64,000 nucleotides of DNA, taken from an uncultured Colwellia sp. Its GTDB lineage: Bacteria > Pseudomonadota > Gammaproteobacteria > Enterobacterales > Alteromonadaceae. A model generated the notes under the pieces. The model was not told the origin of the DNA. It worked only from the letters and a program-made list of their open reading frames with translations, and made no database searches. Below are positions 17,384 through 26,107 of this stretch, piece by piece; within the stretch, counting starts at the first letter, position 1, and the number at the start of each line of letters is the position of its first letter. The stretch spans positions 62,001-126,000 of the forward strand of contig CAJXWZ010000008.1 in assembly GCA_913062815.1 (NCBI GenBank). Reading direction: 5' to 3'. The translations under genes were made by a program, and so were the position numbers.

Positions 17384-18445
17384 ATGAAATACCGCTTACT
17401 TTTGCTCTTATTGTATTGCTTTAACTTTTCCAGTGTTGCCGCGGTCATTTTGCAATATCATCATGTGAGTGATAGCACAGCCAAAAGCACCTCTATCTCA
17501 CCTGAGCAATTTGAAGTCCATTTAAAATATCTACAAGAACATAGTTTCAATGTGGTGCCTTTATCGCAAATCATCAACAAAATAAAGCATCAAAAGCCAC
17601 TTAAAGATAAGACGGTAGCAATTACCTTTGATGATGCCTATAGTGATGTATTAGCTCAAGCTAAACCCTTGCTAGATCGCTTTAACTACCCTTTCACGAT
17701 ATTTGTTAACCCCGCGATTATCAACCAAAATGACACTAACAAACAGTCCCATTACTTATCTTGGGAACAATTAAAAACATTAGCAGATGAAGGAGTCATA
17801 ATTGCTAACCATGGCTACCAACACAATTCATTAGCTCGCATTACTGACGATGTAACCAGCAAGCAATGGTTTGCACAACAAAGTGAACTATTATTAAAGT
17901 CTGAACGGATAATTGCAGAAAAAACTGGAAAAAGTTGGCGCTATTTTGCCTATCCGTATGGTGAATATAGCCCTGAGATACAGGATTGGATAAAAGAAAA
18001 TAATTTCATAGCCTTCTCACAACAATCTGGTGCCGTAGGCCTTCATACAGACTTAACCAGCGTACCTCGTTTTCCTGCATCTATGCCTTACGATAAAATT
18101 TCAGGCTTACGAGATAAGCTAAATTCTCTCGCATTTAATATTCAGTTACGAGGCGCTCAAGCCGAGACTATTTTTCAACATAAACAAACCTCAAATATTA
18201 CCTTTACTGTCGAAACTAATGACTTTTATAAATCTGGGCTTAATTGCTATATTTCCGGGTTAGGAAAACAGAAAATAAAATGGCAGGGTGATAACAGTTT
18301 TACCATCAACTTTAGTGGTGATTTACCTAGTGGGAGAGTTCGCTGCAACTGTACGGCTGCCAGTATTAGCAAACCAGGCCGTTATTACTGGTATTCAAAA
18401 CCATGGTTTATTTTGCAAGAAGATGGAAATTGGTATCACTTGTAA
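17384..18445 (+). CDS. Polysaccharide deacetylase family protein, secreted
   Basis: A 353-residue protein with a signal peptide (residues 1-19). The NodB-type deacetylase domain covers about 20-230: ILQYHHVSD, the catalytic TFDDAY with Asp83 and Asp84, and the metal-binding region IIANHGYQHNSLARI. WRYFAYPYGEYSPEIQ gives the third motif. The arrangement is like the N-terminal half of PgaB, which de-N-acetylates surface poly-N-acetylglucosamine, but no pga genes are adjacent. The last 110 residues form a beta-rich tail with two cysteine-containing stretches that I do not recognise. The start codon lies only 75 bp from the divergent MATE start, so promoters would overlap. Confidence 0.85.
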   Translation: MKYRLLLLLLYCFNFSSVAAVILQYHHVSDSTAKSTSISPEQFEVHLKYLQEHSFNVVPLSQIINKIKHQKPLKDKTVAITFDDAYSDVLAQAKPLLDRFNYPFTIFVNPAIINQNDTNKQSHYLSWEQLKTLADEGVIIANHGYQHNSLARITDDVTSKQWFAQQSELLLKSERIIAEKTGKSWRYFAYPYGEYSPEIQDWIKENNFIAFSQQSGAVGLHTDLTSVPRFPASMPYDKISGLRDKLNSLAFNIQLRGAQAETIFQHKQTSNITFTVETNDFYKSGLNCYISGLGKQKIKWQGDNSFTINFSGDLPSGRVRCNCTAASISKPGRYYWYSKPWFILQEDGNWYHL

Positions 18446-18452
18446 CTTATGA

Positions 18453-18486
18453 TTAAAATAAAGCGACTATCTTTTGATAGTCACTT
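18453..18486 (-). terminator. Terminator overlapping the 3' end of the SCO gene
   Basis: Minus strand: AAGTGACTATC, loop AAAA, GATAGTCGCTT (11 pairs, one G-U), followed by TATTTTAA. The hairpin and the T-tract are inside the last codons of the SCO gene, so the stop codon forms the tail. Confidence 0.75.
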
Positions 18487-19073
18487 AGCAACTTATCACT
18501 ATCTATACTTGGTACTTTACCCAGCGCTTGCTCTGGTTTGAAAATGGCGCTTATCTTACCTTCAGGATTAATTAGCACTATAGACGCACTGTGATCGACC
18601 AAGTAGCTTTCTCCTTCACCGTTTATGGCATACATCAAACCTAAATTTCGTGAAAATGGAAATAACACTTCGTGACCAGCTCTTAAAGCAACAAACTCCG
18701 CATTAAAATAAGCAATATATTGGCTTAATTTTTCTTGAGTATCTCGTTGGGGGTCAACAGTCACCAATAGTACCTGGCTTTGTGCAGCGGTAGCTTTTAA
18801 GTCATCGTAAATATAACCTAAATTTTGCAACGTAGTCGGGCAAACATCAGGACAAGAAGTATAACCAAAAAAGACTAACGACCATTTACCTGCTAACTGT
18901 TCTTTGGTAAAAGCCTTGCCATTATGATCCATTAATTCAAATGCTTTAATTTCTCGAGGCTGTTGATAATATAACGCATGCTCAGGCCGTGGTAAGTTAT
19001 TTACCTGCTGGAAAGCAATAGCTCCTACTATGGCTGCAAAAGCAGCAATAGCAATATAAATAATTCTACTCAT
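18453..19073 (-). CDS. SCO1/SenC family copper chaperone
   Basis: A 206-residue membrane-anchored thioredoxin-fold protein (N-terminal anchor about 4-22). The copper-binding motif is CPDVC (Cys74, Cys78) in FFGYTSCPDVCPTTL, and the third ligand is the His of YLVDHSASIVL. SCO proteins help load the CuA centre of cytochrome c oxidase subunit II. It is the last gene of the minus-strand oxidase assembly cluster, 9 bp after cyoE, and ends at a terminator inside its own coding end. Confidence 0.93.
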   Translation of the reverse strand: MSRIIYIAIAAFAAIVGAIAFQQVNNLPRPEHALYYQQPREIKAFELMDHNGKAFTKEQLAGKWSLVFFGYTSCPDVCPTTLQNLGYIYDDLKATAAQSQVLLVTVDPQRDTQEKLSQYIAYFNAEFVALRAGHEVLFPFSRNLGLMYAINGEGESYLVDHSASIVLINPEGKISAIFKPEQALGKVPSIDSDKLLSDYQKIVALF

Positions 19074-19082
19074 AAGTTTACG

Positions 19083-19994
19083 TTAACCTAAAGGGAGTAT
19101 GTAATGATCAAGTAGCAGCACAATAAATAACAACATCAAGTGAACAATTGAAAACTTAAAGGTATCCATTGCAGTATCTTCATCAGCATTAAATTTTAGT
19201 TTCCAAGCGTAAGCAAAAAAGACTAAATTTAAGACAATTGCGCCAACTAAATAAAGCCAGTTACTCATGCCAACCAGATAAGGTAATAAGCCAACCACAA
19301 ATAGTAAAACGGTATAGAGTAAGATTTGAGTTTTGGTAAAACTAACGCCATGGGTCACAGGCAGCATAGGAATATTTACTTTTGCATAATCATTTTTACG
19401 ATGAATAGCCAATGCCCAAAAGTGCGGTGGTGTCCAAGTAAATATAAGTAATACTAGCAGTAACGCATGAGGGTGAATTTCATTGGTCATGGCTGTCCAC
19501 CCTAACAATGGCGGAATAGCGCCTGCTAGCCCACCAATAGTGATATTCTGGGGTGTTGCGCGTTTTAAATACAAAGTATAAACAAAGCTGTAGCCAACTA
19601 AGCCGGCTAAAGTTAAATAAGCCGTTAGAGGGTTAACCAATGCGTAAAGTAGTACAAAGCCAATTAAAGCAATACTCGCGGCAAAAACAATCGCATTATT
19701 AACAGTAATGCGACCCTCGGGTAAAGGCCGATTGTGAGTTCTCCCCATAATGGCATCAATTTTTTCATCAACAATATGATTGATCGCCGCTGCTGCCGAT
19801 GACAATAAACCAATACCGAGCATTGCAGGTAAAAATAATTCCCAAGGTAAACTGCCTGGTACAGACAAACTCATGCCGACGACGGCCGTAAGTACTAATA
19901 ATGCTACTACCCTTGGTTTGGTAATATCATAATAAGCACGCCATTTTGCAATGATAGAAGGAGCAACTTCTACTTCAGCAATTACTTTACTCAT
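19083..19994 (-). CDS. cyoE: Protoheme IX farnesyltransferase (heme O synthase)
   Basis: A 303-residue UbiA-family prenyltransferase with about nine membrane helices. The farnesyl-diphosphate site is N-x-x-x-D-x-x-x-D in [20 protein letters not shown] (Asn72, Asp76, Asp80, Arg85). It turns heme B into heme O, which the heme A synthase upstream in the same cluster converts to heme A for the caa3 oxidase. The first 84 bp are duplicated 140 bp upstream, and the resulting short ORF overlaps this start codon by ATGA, so translation of cyoE may depend on that leader. Confidence 0.95.
   Translation of the reverse strand: MSKVIAEVEVAPSIIAKWRAYYDITKPRVVALLVLTAVVGMSLSVPGSLPWELFLPAMLGIGLLSSAAAAINHIVDEKIDAIMGRTHNRPLPEGRITVNNAIVFAASIALIGFVLLYALVNPLTAYLTLAGLVGYSFVYTLYLKRATPQNITIGGLAGAIPPLLGWTAMTNEIHPHALLLVLLIFTWTPPHFWALAIHRKNDYAKVNIPMLPVTHGVSFTKTQILLYTVLLFVVGLLPYLVGMSNWLYLVGAIVLNLVFFAYAWKLKFNADEDTAMDTFKFSIVHLMLLFIVLLLDHYILPLG
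19911..19994 (-). repeat. Functional copy of an 84-bp repeat (start of cyoE)
   Basis: The first 28 codons of cyoE. It matches 20051-20134 at 82 of 84 positions. Confidence 0.95.
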
Positions 19995-20134
19995 ACAAAT
20001 TCTCTTCTTAAATGCGGGGAATTAAGCACTGATAATGCCATTACTCCAGGCCTTGGTTTGGTAATATCATAATAAGCACGCCATTTTGCAATGATAGCAG
20101 GAGTAACTTCTACTTCAGCAATTACTTTACTCAT
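19991..20134 (-). CDS. 47-codon leader ORF made from a duplicated cyoE start
   Basis: ATG 20134 is preceded by GGAG at nine bases and lies 15 bp after the heme A synthase stop. The first 28 codons repeat the cyoE N-terminus with two changes (Ala11 to Thr, Ser13 to Ala), then run through 56 bp of unrelated sequence ([19 protein letters not shown]). The TGA overlaps the cyoE start as ATGA. The overlap arises because the offset of 140 bp is not a multiple of three. It retains the original upstream junction and ribosome binding site, so it is likely translated. The product is probably a non-functional peptide, and its main effect would be translational coupling to cyoE. Confidence 0.45.
   Translation of the reverse strand: MSKVIAEVEVTPAIIAKWRAYYDITKPRPGVMALSVLNSPHLRREFV
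20051..20134 (-). repeat. Upstream copy of the 84-bp cyoE-start repeat
   Basis: Partial duplicate of the cyoE 5' end in the same orientation, 140 bp upstream of the functional copy. The spacer 19995-20050 is not similar to either flank by eye. Confidence 0.95.
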
Positions 20135-20149
20135 TTACATTTACTCCGA

Positions 20150-21172
20150 TTAAATTTTACGACGCAAGCGGTACGTAAGGGCAATTAGGGCTAACATTAA
20201 AAAGGCTGCCACTATGTTATGACCAACCGCTACAGATAATGGCAGTGAGAACCAAATATTACTTATACCCAAGAGCACCTGACTTGTTAGCGCAAAACCT
20301 ACTAATAGCGCTGACGACTTAAACGCACTAGTTTGCGCTTTCAAATAAACCATTAAAATTAGCCAAGCTAAATATACACTGGTGACAATAGCACCAAAGC
20401 GATGCACTACGTGTATTGTTACACGCTCATCATGCGCTAAATGTCCAAACTCATAAGTATCTCGTTTCGGAGGTACTAAATCAAATGAGCGTTCAAAATT
20501 CATTTGCTCTTGCCAACCTGATTGACAAATAGGTAATTCAACACAACTTAAAGCTGCATAATTAGATGAAGTCCAGCCGCCTAGCGCAATTTGCCCCGTC
20601 AAGATAACGATGCCTAATAGTGCATAACGTCCGTACTTTTTCACTGAAAAATCACTGCGATTTATCCGTTTTGAACGTAACCGTAGGTGCAATAAAAACA
20701 ATAAACATAACGTGGTGAAGCCACCGAGTAAATGTGCCATGACAACGATGGGCATCAGTTTCATCGTCACTGTCCACATTCCCAAGGCAGCTTGGAAAAT
20801 TACAATGACAAGAATAAGTAATGGCAAACGTAAAGGTGTACCTTGAGCGCGATTTCTAAACGACAAAAAAGCAATCGCTAAAATCAGTAACCCTAAAGTA
20901 CCTGCAAAATATCGGTGAATCATTTCATTCCAAGCTTTAGCCGGTTCAACTGCCCGTTCTGGATACGCCAATTCAGCCTTTGCAATTTGCTCTGCTGTTT
21001 CAGGTACATCAATCAAACCATAACAAGTAGGCCAGTCTGGACAACCTAATCCTGCATGCGTTAATCGAGTATAGGCACCTAATACAACTACTACAATCGC
21101 CAAAAATATACTGATGAATACGAGTTTTTTTACCAAATGATTATGTTGAGTATACAAAGTTTGATCGTTCAT
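20150..21172 (-). CDS. ctaA: Heme A synthase (COX15/CtaA family)
   Basis: The start is placed at ATG 21172, preceded by AAGG and 1 bp after the upstream stop; a TTG three codons earlier is possible. The protein has 340 residues and eight membrane helices. GAYTRLTHAGLGCPDWPTC is the family signature. EMIHRYFAG, MAHLLGG, VHRFGA and VGHNIVAA give the conserved histidines in two four-helix halves. It oxidises the heme O methyl group to the formyl group of heme A. Its position directly before cyoE and the oxidase genes fits. Confidence 0.94.
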   Translation of the reverse strand: MNDQTLYTQHNHLVKKLVFISIFLAIVVVVLGAYTRLTHAGLGCPDWPTCYGLIDVPETAEQIAKAELAYPERAVEPAKAWNEMIHRYFAGTLGLLILAIAFLSFRNRAQGTPLRLPLLILVIVIFQAALGMWTVTMKLMPIVVMAHLLGGFTTLCLLFLLHLRLRSKRINRSDFSVKKYGRYALLGIVILTGQIALGGWTSSNYAALSCVELPICQSGWQEQMNFERSFDLVPPKRDTYEFGHLAHDERVTIHVVHRFGAIVTSVYLAWLILMVYLKAQTSAFKSSALLVGFALTSQVLLGISNIWFSLPLSVAVGHNIVAAFLMLALIALTYRLRRKI

Positions 21173-21173
21173 C

Positions 21174-21773
21174 TTAGCCAACCTTAGAATATTTAAGGAG
21201 CTTTTTCATGTCTGCTATTATTTGCTTACCAAACTGAGGCAGCTGTGCAACATCTTCAGGGATTTCATGACTCAAAAAAGCATTACCTAAGGGATCTACA
21301 ATCAAGACTTGAGACTTGCTAATATATTGTTTTGCTAATGAAGGCATGGCCATTAATTGCCACTGACTTTTAGATATCCGTGTTAATTGCTCGCTGCTGA
21401 GCTCATTTTGATATAGCGCTACAGGCGTAACTCTAGGCATTTCTTTTCCTAAAGCAACATAGGTATTGTGTACTGTTTCTAGTGTCTTCTGGCAAGCTAT
21501 GTCGCAAGTAGCAGGCAAAGCGTATAGTATCAACCATTGTTCATTATATGCACTTGCATCTAATCCTAGTTTCGTGAGAGTTAATTCATCTTGTAATAAA
21601 GTACCATTATTAGTTACCCCTGTGGCCAACCATTCTCCTTCTAAAGCAAATTTGGCAATAATAATAGGTAAAGCAAACACAGCAATGAGCAGTAGCAAAC
21701 TACGGCGATTTTTCTGTTGAATTTTATTTGCTGGGACAACCTCTGAATTGGGTTCGCTTGATTCTGAATTCAT
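21174..21773 (-). CDS. Membrane-anchored protein of oxidase cluster with Cx3C motif
   Basis: A 199-residue protein: charged N-terminus (1-24), one membrane helix (about 25-43), then a periplasmic domain. LILYALPATCDIACQKTLET carries Cys90 and Cys94 in a Cx3C spacing like that of SCO proteins, and VLIVDPLGNAFLSHE resembles the end of a thioredoxin fold. No SCO-type histidine is obvious. Similar genes sit between SURF1 and ctaA in other Alteromonadales oxidase clusters. It probably helps copper delivery or redox maintenance of the oxidase, which is inference. It starts 1 bp after SURF1 ends. Confidence 0.7.
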   Translation of the reverse strand: MNSESSEPNSEVVPANKIQQKNRRSLLLLIAVFALPIIIAKFALEGEWLATGVTNNGTLLQDELTLTKLGLDASAYNEQWLILYALPATCDIACQKTLETVHNTYVALGKEMPRVTPVALYQNELSSEQLTRISKSQWQLMAMPSLAKQYISKSQVLIVDPLGNAFLSHEIPEDVAQLPQFGKQIIADMKKLLKYSKVG

Positions 21774-21774
21774 A

Positions 21775-22554
21775 CTACTCTGCCTTATTATTATTTTTAT
21801 GCTTACTAAACTTTGCCCATAACATTAGCAATAACCATGCTAGCGCTAAACTAAACCACTGAAAGGCATAACCGCGATGTTTTTCAGGAGGCATGACAAT
21901 TGGTTGCCAATTTTTAACAAAACCTAACTGTTCATTTTTATCTAAATATATGACAAAGGGCAATAGCTGCTGGTCAATTAAAGTGGAAAACTTATCTAAC
22001 TCTATTTGTTGAACTCTTAATGGCCATTCAACATTAGAGAAAACTTGCTCTTGTAACATCACCCCCATCTCCATAAGACGTACATTACCATGAAAAGAAA
22101 GCTCACCTGACAGGACTTTTATCTCAGGTAATTCTTGTCTATTAATTGATCCCTGAACCCAACCTAGGCTAACCAAGACAGCATACTTACTTGTTTTAGC
22201 GACTTGAAATACTCGATAACCTAATCGCCCCTTATTTACCTGATTATCCAATAAAAAAACTTGATTATTAGCAAAATCAGCTGTAATTAACACTGGGTAA
22301 TCATTGATTTGTGACAGGGATGGGTAATTTTTAGAAAGTGTAACAACCTTATCTAACGAAATCGGTTGTTGGGCTGACAGTTTCTCAATTTGCGCTAAAC
22401 GCTGCTCTTTTTCTAACGCTCGAGAATTTTGCCAAAGTCCAAGCTTTACTAATATAGAAAAAACAAGCACAGTTACCACAAGCCAAAGTAAATTGAATTT
22501 ATTGAAATACACTGATTTTTTTACTTCGATATTTGAAGAGGCACTACTTGGCAT
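21775..22554 (-). CDS. SURF1 family oxidase assembly protein
   Basis: A 259-residue protein with two membrane helices (about 17-38 and 232-250) around a periplasmic domain, the SURF1 layout. GLWQNSRALEK near the first helix, VLVSLGWVQGS in the middle and HRGYAFQWFSLALAWL before the last helix are typical. SURF1 proteins help insert heme A into subunit I. It is the first gene of the assembly group SURF1 / Cx3C protein / ctaA / cyoE / SCO. It is divergent from the DUF2909 gene across 48 bp. Confidence 0.9.
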   Translation of the reverse strand: MPSSASSNIEVKKSVYFNKFNLLWLVVTVLVFSILVKLGLWQNSRALEKEQRLAQIEKLSAQQPISLDKVVTLSKNYPSLSQINDYPVLITADFANNQVFLLDNQVNKGRLGYRVFQVAKTSKYAVLVSLGWVQGSINRQELPEIKVLSGELSFHGNVRLMEMGVMLQEQVFSNVEWPLRVQQIELDKFSTLIDQQLLPFVIYLDKNEQLGFVKNWQPIVMPPEKHRGYAFQWFSLALAWLLLMLWAKFSKHKNNNKAE

Positions 22555-22602
22555 TAATACTGAAAATCCTTACAACAAGTTTTTACTTAGGACATTGATT
22601 AC

Positions 22603-22815
22603 ATGTTATTTAAAATTTTTATGGTCGCGTTGTTATTATTTATGGTTTATAACCTGTTTCGAGCTCTGTTTGTGATGAATAAAAAACCTGATCCAAATCA
22701 ACCTCCTATGACTAAATATATTGGCCGTAGATTAATGGTATCCGTTGCTATTGTCATCATATTGCTAGTTGGAATTCTCACTGGATTGATTACCCCTAAC
22801 CCACGACCATATTAA
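22603..22815 (+). CDS. DUF2909 family two-helix membrane protein
   Basis: A 70-residue protein with two membrane helices (about 3-24 and 46-64), the loop NKKPDPNQPPMTKYIGRRLM and a short tail. Length and pattern fit DUF2909, small proteins regularly found beside cytochrome c oxidase assembly genes. Function unknown. It is the only plus-strand gene inside the oxidase region. Confidence 0.75.
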   Translation: MLFKIFMVALLLFMVYNLFRALFVMNKKPDPNQPPMTKYIGRRLMVSVAIVIILLVGILTGLITPNPRPY

Positions 22816-22888
22816 ACAACGAATGCTATAGGGTGAATGTCTTCAATTAATTTTTCAAACGTTATTACTAGGGACTTTCATCAACGGA

Positions 22889-22939
22889 TAAATAAAAAGA
22901 AGGTACTAATTGATTAACAGTAATCAATCAGTACCTTCT
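22889..22939 (-). terminator. Long-stem terminator after ctaE
   Basis: Inverted repeat 22898-22939: AGAAGGTACT ... ATTGATTA and its complement, 19 positions with one mismatch and a 4-base loop. On the minus strand it is followed by TTTTATTTA. It lies 36 bp past ctaE and separates the oxidase structural genes from the assembly genes. Confidence 0.8.
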
Positions 22940-22974
22940 ATATCATTGTGGTTAAATATGCGTCACATTAGACA

Positions 22975-23859
22975 TTAAATTATATAGACAAACACAAAGA
23001 GTATTACCCATACTACATCAACAAAATGCCAATACCAACTTGCTGCTTGAAAGGCAAAATGATTCTTTGGAGTGAAATGCCCTTTTAAAATCCTAAAGAA
23101 CATTACAATCAGCATTATACAACCTAATGTTACATGCATACCGTGAAAGCCAGTTAACATATAAAAGGTATTACCGTAGATGCCACTTGTTAAGTACAAC
23201 TGCATTTCATCAGAATAACCATGAGCATACTCTTGTACTTGCAGCACTAAGAAAATCAGACCTAGAACAATTGTGATTCCTAACCACATTTTTAATTGTG
23301 GACGCTTGTTTTGCTCTAAGGCCACATGAGAAAAATGCGCAGTAATTGATGAGGTTAAAAGCAAAATCGTATTAATTAACGGTAAACCATACCAACCCAT
23401 TGCAGTTGTTTCTGTACCATCAGGAGTTTTCAATAATGGCCAGCTAGCCGTAAACTCAGGCCATAATACTGCTGCAGTTTCCACATTGTTTCCCGCGCCA
23501 TCTAACCACGGTACTGAGAAAACTCTTACATAAAATAATGCTCCGAAAAAAGCCGCAAAGAACATAACTTCTGAGAAGATAAACCAGCTCATGCCCTGTC
23601 TAAACGAGTTATCCATTTGATGGCTGTATTTACCTGTCATTGATTCATTAATCACATTACTGAACCAACCAACAACCATGTAAATCACCAGTGCTATACC
23701 AGCAAGTAATAAATACCCACCAAAGCCATTTACATTGTTCTTAATATCAGTGACATAGTTTGCTGCACCTACAGCAATCATAAATAATGCTATAGCTCCA
23801 ACTATTGGCCAGTGACTTTGTGCTGGTACATAATAACTTTCATATTTTTTTGTTGTCAT
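22975..23859 (-). CDS. ctaE: Cytochrome c oxidase subunit III
   Basis: A 294-residue membrane protein with seven helices. FIFSEVMFFAAFFGALFYVR is the family signature in helix 3, and HGMHVTLG and ASWYWHFVDVVWVILFVFVY close the protein. Subunit III stabilises the proton uptake and catalytic core formed by subunits I and II. It follows ctaG in the order ctaC, ctaD, ctaG, ctaE. Confidence 0.97.
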   Translation of the reverse strand: MTTKKYESYYVPAQSHWPIVGAIALFMIAVGAANYVTDIKNNVNGFGGYLLLAGIALVIYMVVGWFSNVINESMTGKYSHQMDNSFRQGMSWFIFSEVMFFAAFFGALFYVRVFSVPWLDGAGNNVETAAVLWPEFTASWPLLKTPDGTETTAMGWYGLPLINTILLLTSSITAHFSHVALEQNKRPQLKMWLGITIVLGLIFLVLQVQEYAHGYSDEMQLYLTSGIYGNTFYMLTGFHGMHVTLGCIMLIVMFFRILKGHFTPKNHFAFQAASWYWHFVDVVWVILFVFVYII

Positions 23860-23930
23860 TTTTGTTCCCTTATTCTTTACATTTGCAAGGCTAAGCCTTA
23901 CCTACAACCCACGTAATCAAAAACCATAAC

Positions 23931-24500
23931 CTACGAATCAACTTTGCCACTAATATCATACAAAGTGTATGACAATGTTAGTGTGGTGATCTCAGTAGGT
24001 AAGTCGAGATCGACATAAAACTGTAAGCCCATTTCTACTTCTTCACCGGCACCTAAAGGTTGCTGTGTGAAGCAAAAACATTCAATTTTTTGAAAATAGC
24101 CAGCGGCAATGCCCGGAGAAACTGAAGGTACCGCTTGACCAATAATATCGCGCTGCGATGTATTTTTAGCGTAAAAATTCACAAATTTCATTTCACCAGG
24201 ATGAACAGATATTTCATTTATTACCGGCTCAAATTGCCAAGGAATTCCCTTAGCATTACGCGTAATAAATTGTACTTTTACTGTACGTGAGGTATCAACC
24301 CCTTCTGCCGTATATGCCACACCAACGTCATTGGTTTTGCCATTTAACCCGGTAATATCACAAAAAACATCATATAAAGGCACAAGAGCAAACCCAAAAC
24401 CAAACATAGCGAATACCAATAACACCAGCTTTTTGATTACTTTACTATTGCTAGGTTTTTCTTCTATTTGGTTATTTTTTTGCTCTGTGCTTTCACTCAT
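23931..24500 (-). CDS. ctaG: Cytochrome c oxidase assembly protein CtaG/Cox11
   Basis: A 189-residue protein with one N-terminal membrane helix (about 24-44) and a periplasmic beta domain. FGFALVPLYDVFCDITGLNG is the typical membrane-exit motif. The copper-binding motif is CFCFTQQPL in FQKIECFCFTQQPLGAGE. It delivers copper to the CuB site of subunit I. It begins 2 bp after ctaD ends. Confidence 0.96.
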   Translation of the reverse strand: MSESTEQKNNQIEEKPSNSKVIKKLVLLVFAMFGFGFALVPLYDVFCDITGLNGKTNDVGVAYTAEGVDTSRTVKVQFITRNAKGIPWQFEPVINEISVHPGEMKFVNFYAKNTSQRDIIGQAVPSVSPGIAAGYFQKIECFCFTQQPLGAGEEVEMGLQFYVDLDLPTEITTLTLSYTLYDISGKVDS

Positions 24501-24502
24501 TT

Positions 24503-26104
24503 CTAGTCAACCTTAGGTGGTGTGCTAAAGGTATGATATGGAGCTGGACTTGCCACCGTCCATTCTAAACCTTCTGCGCCATCCCATGGTTTAGCTGGAG
24601 CTTTTTCACCACCTTTAATACACTTGATTACTACTGCAAGGAAAATCAATTGCGATATACCAAAGGCGAAACCACCAATACTGACCCATTTATTGAAATC
24701 TGCAAATTGTAAGGCGTAATCAGGTATACGACGTGGCATACCTGCTAGCCCTAAGAAGTGCATAGGGAAGAAAAGTAGATTCACTGAAATAAGCGAGCAC
24801 CAGAAATGCCATTTACCTAGCGATTCACTATACATGTGTCCTGTCCATTTCGGCAGCCAATAATAAGCACCCGCATAGATAGAAAATAATGAGCCCGTTA
24901 CTAGTACATAGTGAAAATGTGCAACAACAAAGTAAGTATCATGATACTGGAAATCAACAGGCGTTAATGCCAACATCAAACCAGAGAAGCCACCGATAGT
25001 GAACAAAATTACAAAAGCGATAGAGAACAACATTGGTGTTTCAAACGTCATTGAACCACGCCACATAGTTGCAACCCAGTTAAACACCTTAACACCCGTT
25101 GGTACTGCTATTAGCATTGTACAATACATGAAGAACAGCTCACCAAAGAGTGGCATACCTGTTGTGAACATGTGGTGAGCCCAAACAATGAACGACAATA
25201 GAGCGATGGAAGATGTTGCATATACCATTGAACTATAGCCAAAAAGCTTCTTACGTGAAAATGCAGGAATAATGGTCGAGACAATACCAAAAGCAGGTAA
25301 TATCATAATGTATACTTCAGGGTGTCCAAAGAACCAGAAAATATGCTGGAACATAACTGGATCGCCACCACCTGCGGCATCAAAGAAACTGGTGCCAAAA
25401 TAAGTATCAGTAAGCAACATCGTTACCACGCCAGCCAAGACCGGCATTACCGCAATTAACAGGTAGGCGGTTATAAAAAACGTCCACACAAATAATGGCA
25501 TTTTCATGTAAGTCATGCCTGGTGCACGTAAATTCATGATGGTAACAACAATATTTATCGCACCCATGATTGATGAAATACCCATGATATGTACAGCAAA
25601 TACAAAAAATGCGGTACTGCCATTAGAATATGTCGTTGATAATGGTGCGTAGAAAGTCCAACCAAAGTTAGGTGCGCCGCTTTCCATAAAGAACGATGAC
25701 AGTAAAATAGCAAACGCAAATGGCAGAATCCAGAAGCTCCAATTATTCATGCGTGGTAGTGCCATATCTGGCGCACCAATCATCATTGGAATCATCCAGT
25801 TAGCAAATCCCGTAAATGCCGGCATAATTGCGCCAAACACCATAATTAAGCCGTGCACTGTCGTAAGTTGATTGAAAAAGTCTGGCTCAACTAATTGTAG
25901 CCCAGGTTGAAATAACTCAGCTCGAATTACCATTGCCATCGCACCACCGGTGAGCAGCATGATAAAAGAGAACCATAAATATAATGTACCTATATCTTTA
26001 TGGTTTGTTGTATATAACCAGCGTTTTATGCCCGTCATTTTATGGTCATGATGATCATCATTATGAGCGTCATCAAGCGATTCATTTATAGTTTCTGTTG
26101 TCAT
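24503..26104 (-). CDS. ctaD: Cytochrome c oxidase subunit I
   Basis: A 533-residue heme-copper oxidase subunit with 12 helices. Ligand regions are visible: TTVHGLIMVFGA (low-spin heme), WFFGHPEVYIMILPAFG with the cross-linked His-Tyr pair, AHHMFTTGMP (CuB) and HDTYFVVAHFHYVL (heme a3, heme a). GHPEVY with the downstream lysine region marks an A-type, proton-pumping oxidase. The N-terminus is histidine- and aspartate-rich (about 12-22), which is common in marine relatives. It starts 3 bp after ctaC. Confidence 0.98.
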   Translation of the reverse strand: MTTETINESLDDAHNDDHHDHKMTGIKRWLYTTNHKDIGTLYLWFSFIMLLTGGAMAMVIRAELFQPGLQLVEPDFFNQLTTVHGLIMVFGAIMPAFTGFANWMIPMMIGAPDMALPRMNNWSFWILPFAFAILLSSFFMESGAPNFGWTFYAPLSTTYSNGSTAFFVFAVHIMGISSIMGAINIVVTIMNLRAPGMTYMKMPLFVWTFFITAYLLIAVMPVLAGVVTMLLTDTYFGTSFFDAAGGGDPVMFQHIFWFFGHPEVYIMILPAFGIVSTIIPAFSRKKLFGYSSMVYATSSIALLSFIVWAHHMFTTGMPLFGELFFMYCTMLIAVPTGVKVFNWVATMWRGSMTFETPMLFSIAFVILFTIGGFSGLMLALTPVDFQYHDTYFVVAHFHYVLVTGSLFSIYAGAYYWLPKWTGHMYSESLGKWHFWCSLISVNLLFFPMHFLGLAGMPRRIPDYALQFADFNKWVSIGGFAFGISQLIFLAVVIKCIKGGEKAPAKPWDGAEGLEWTVASPAPYHTFSTPPKVD

Positions 26105-26107
26105 GTT

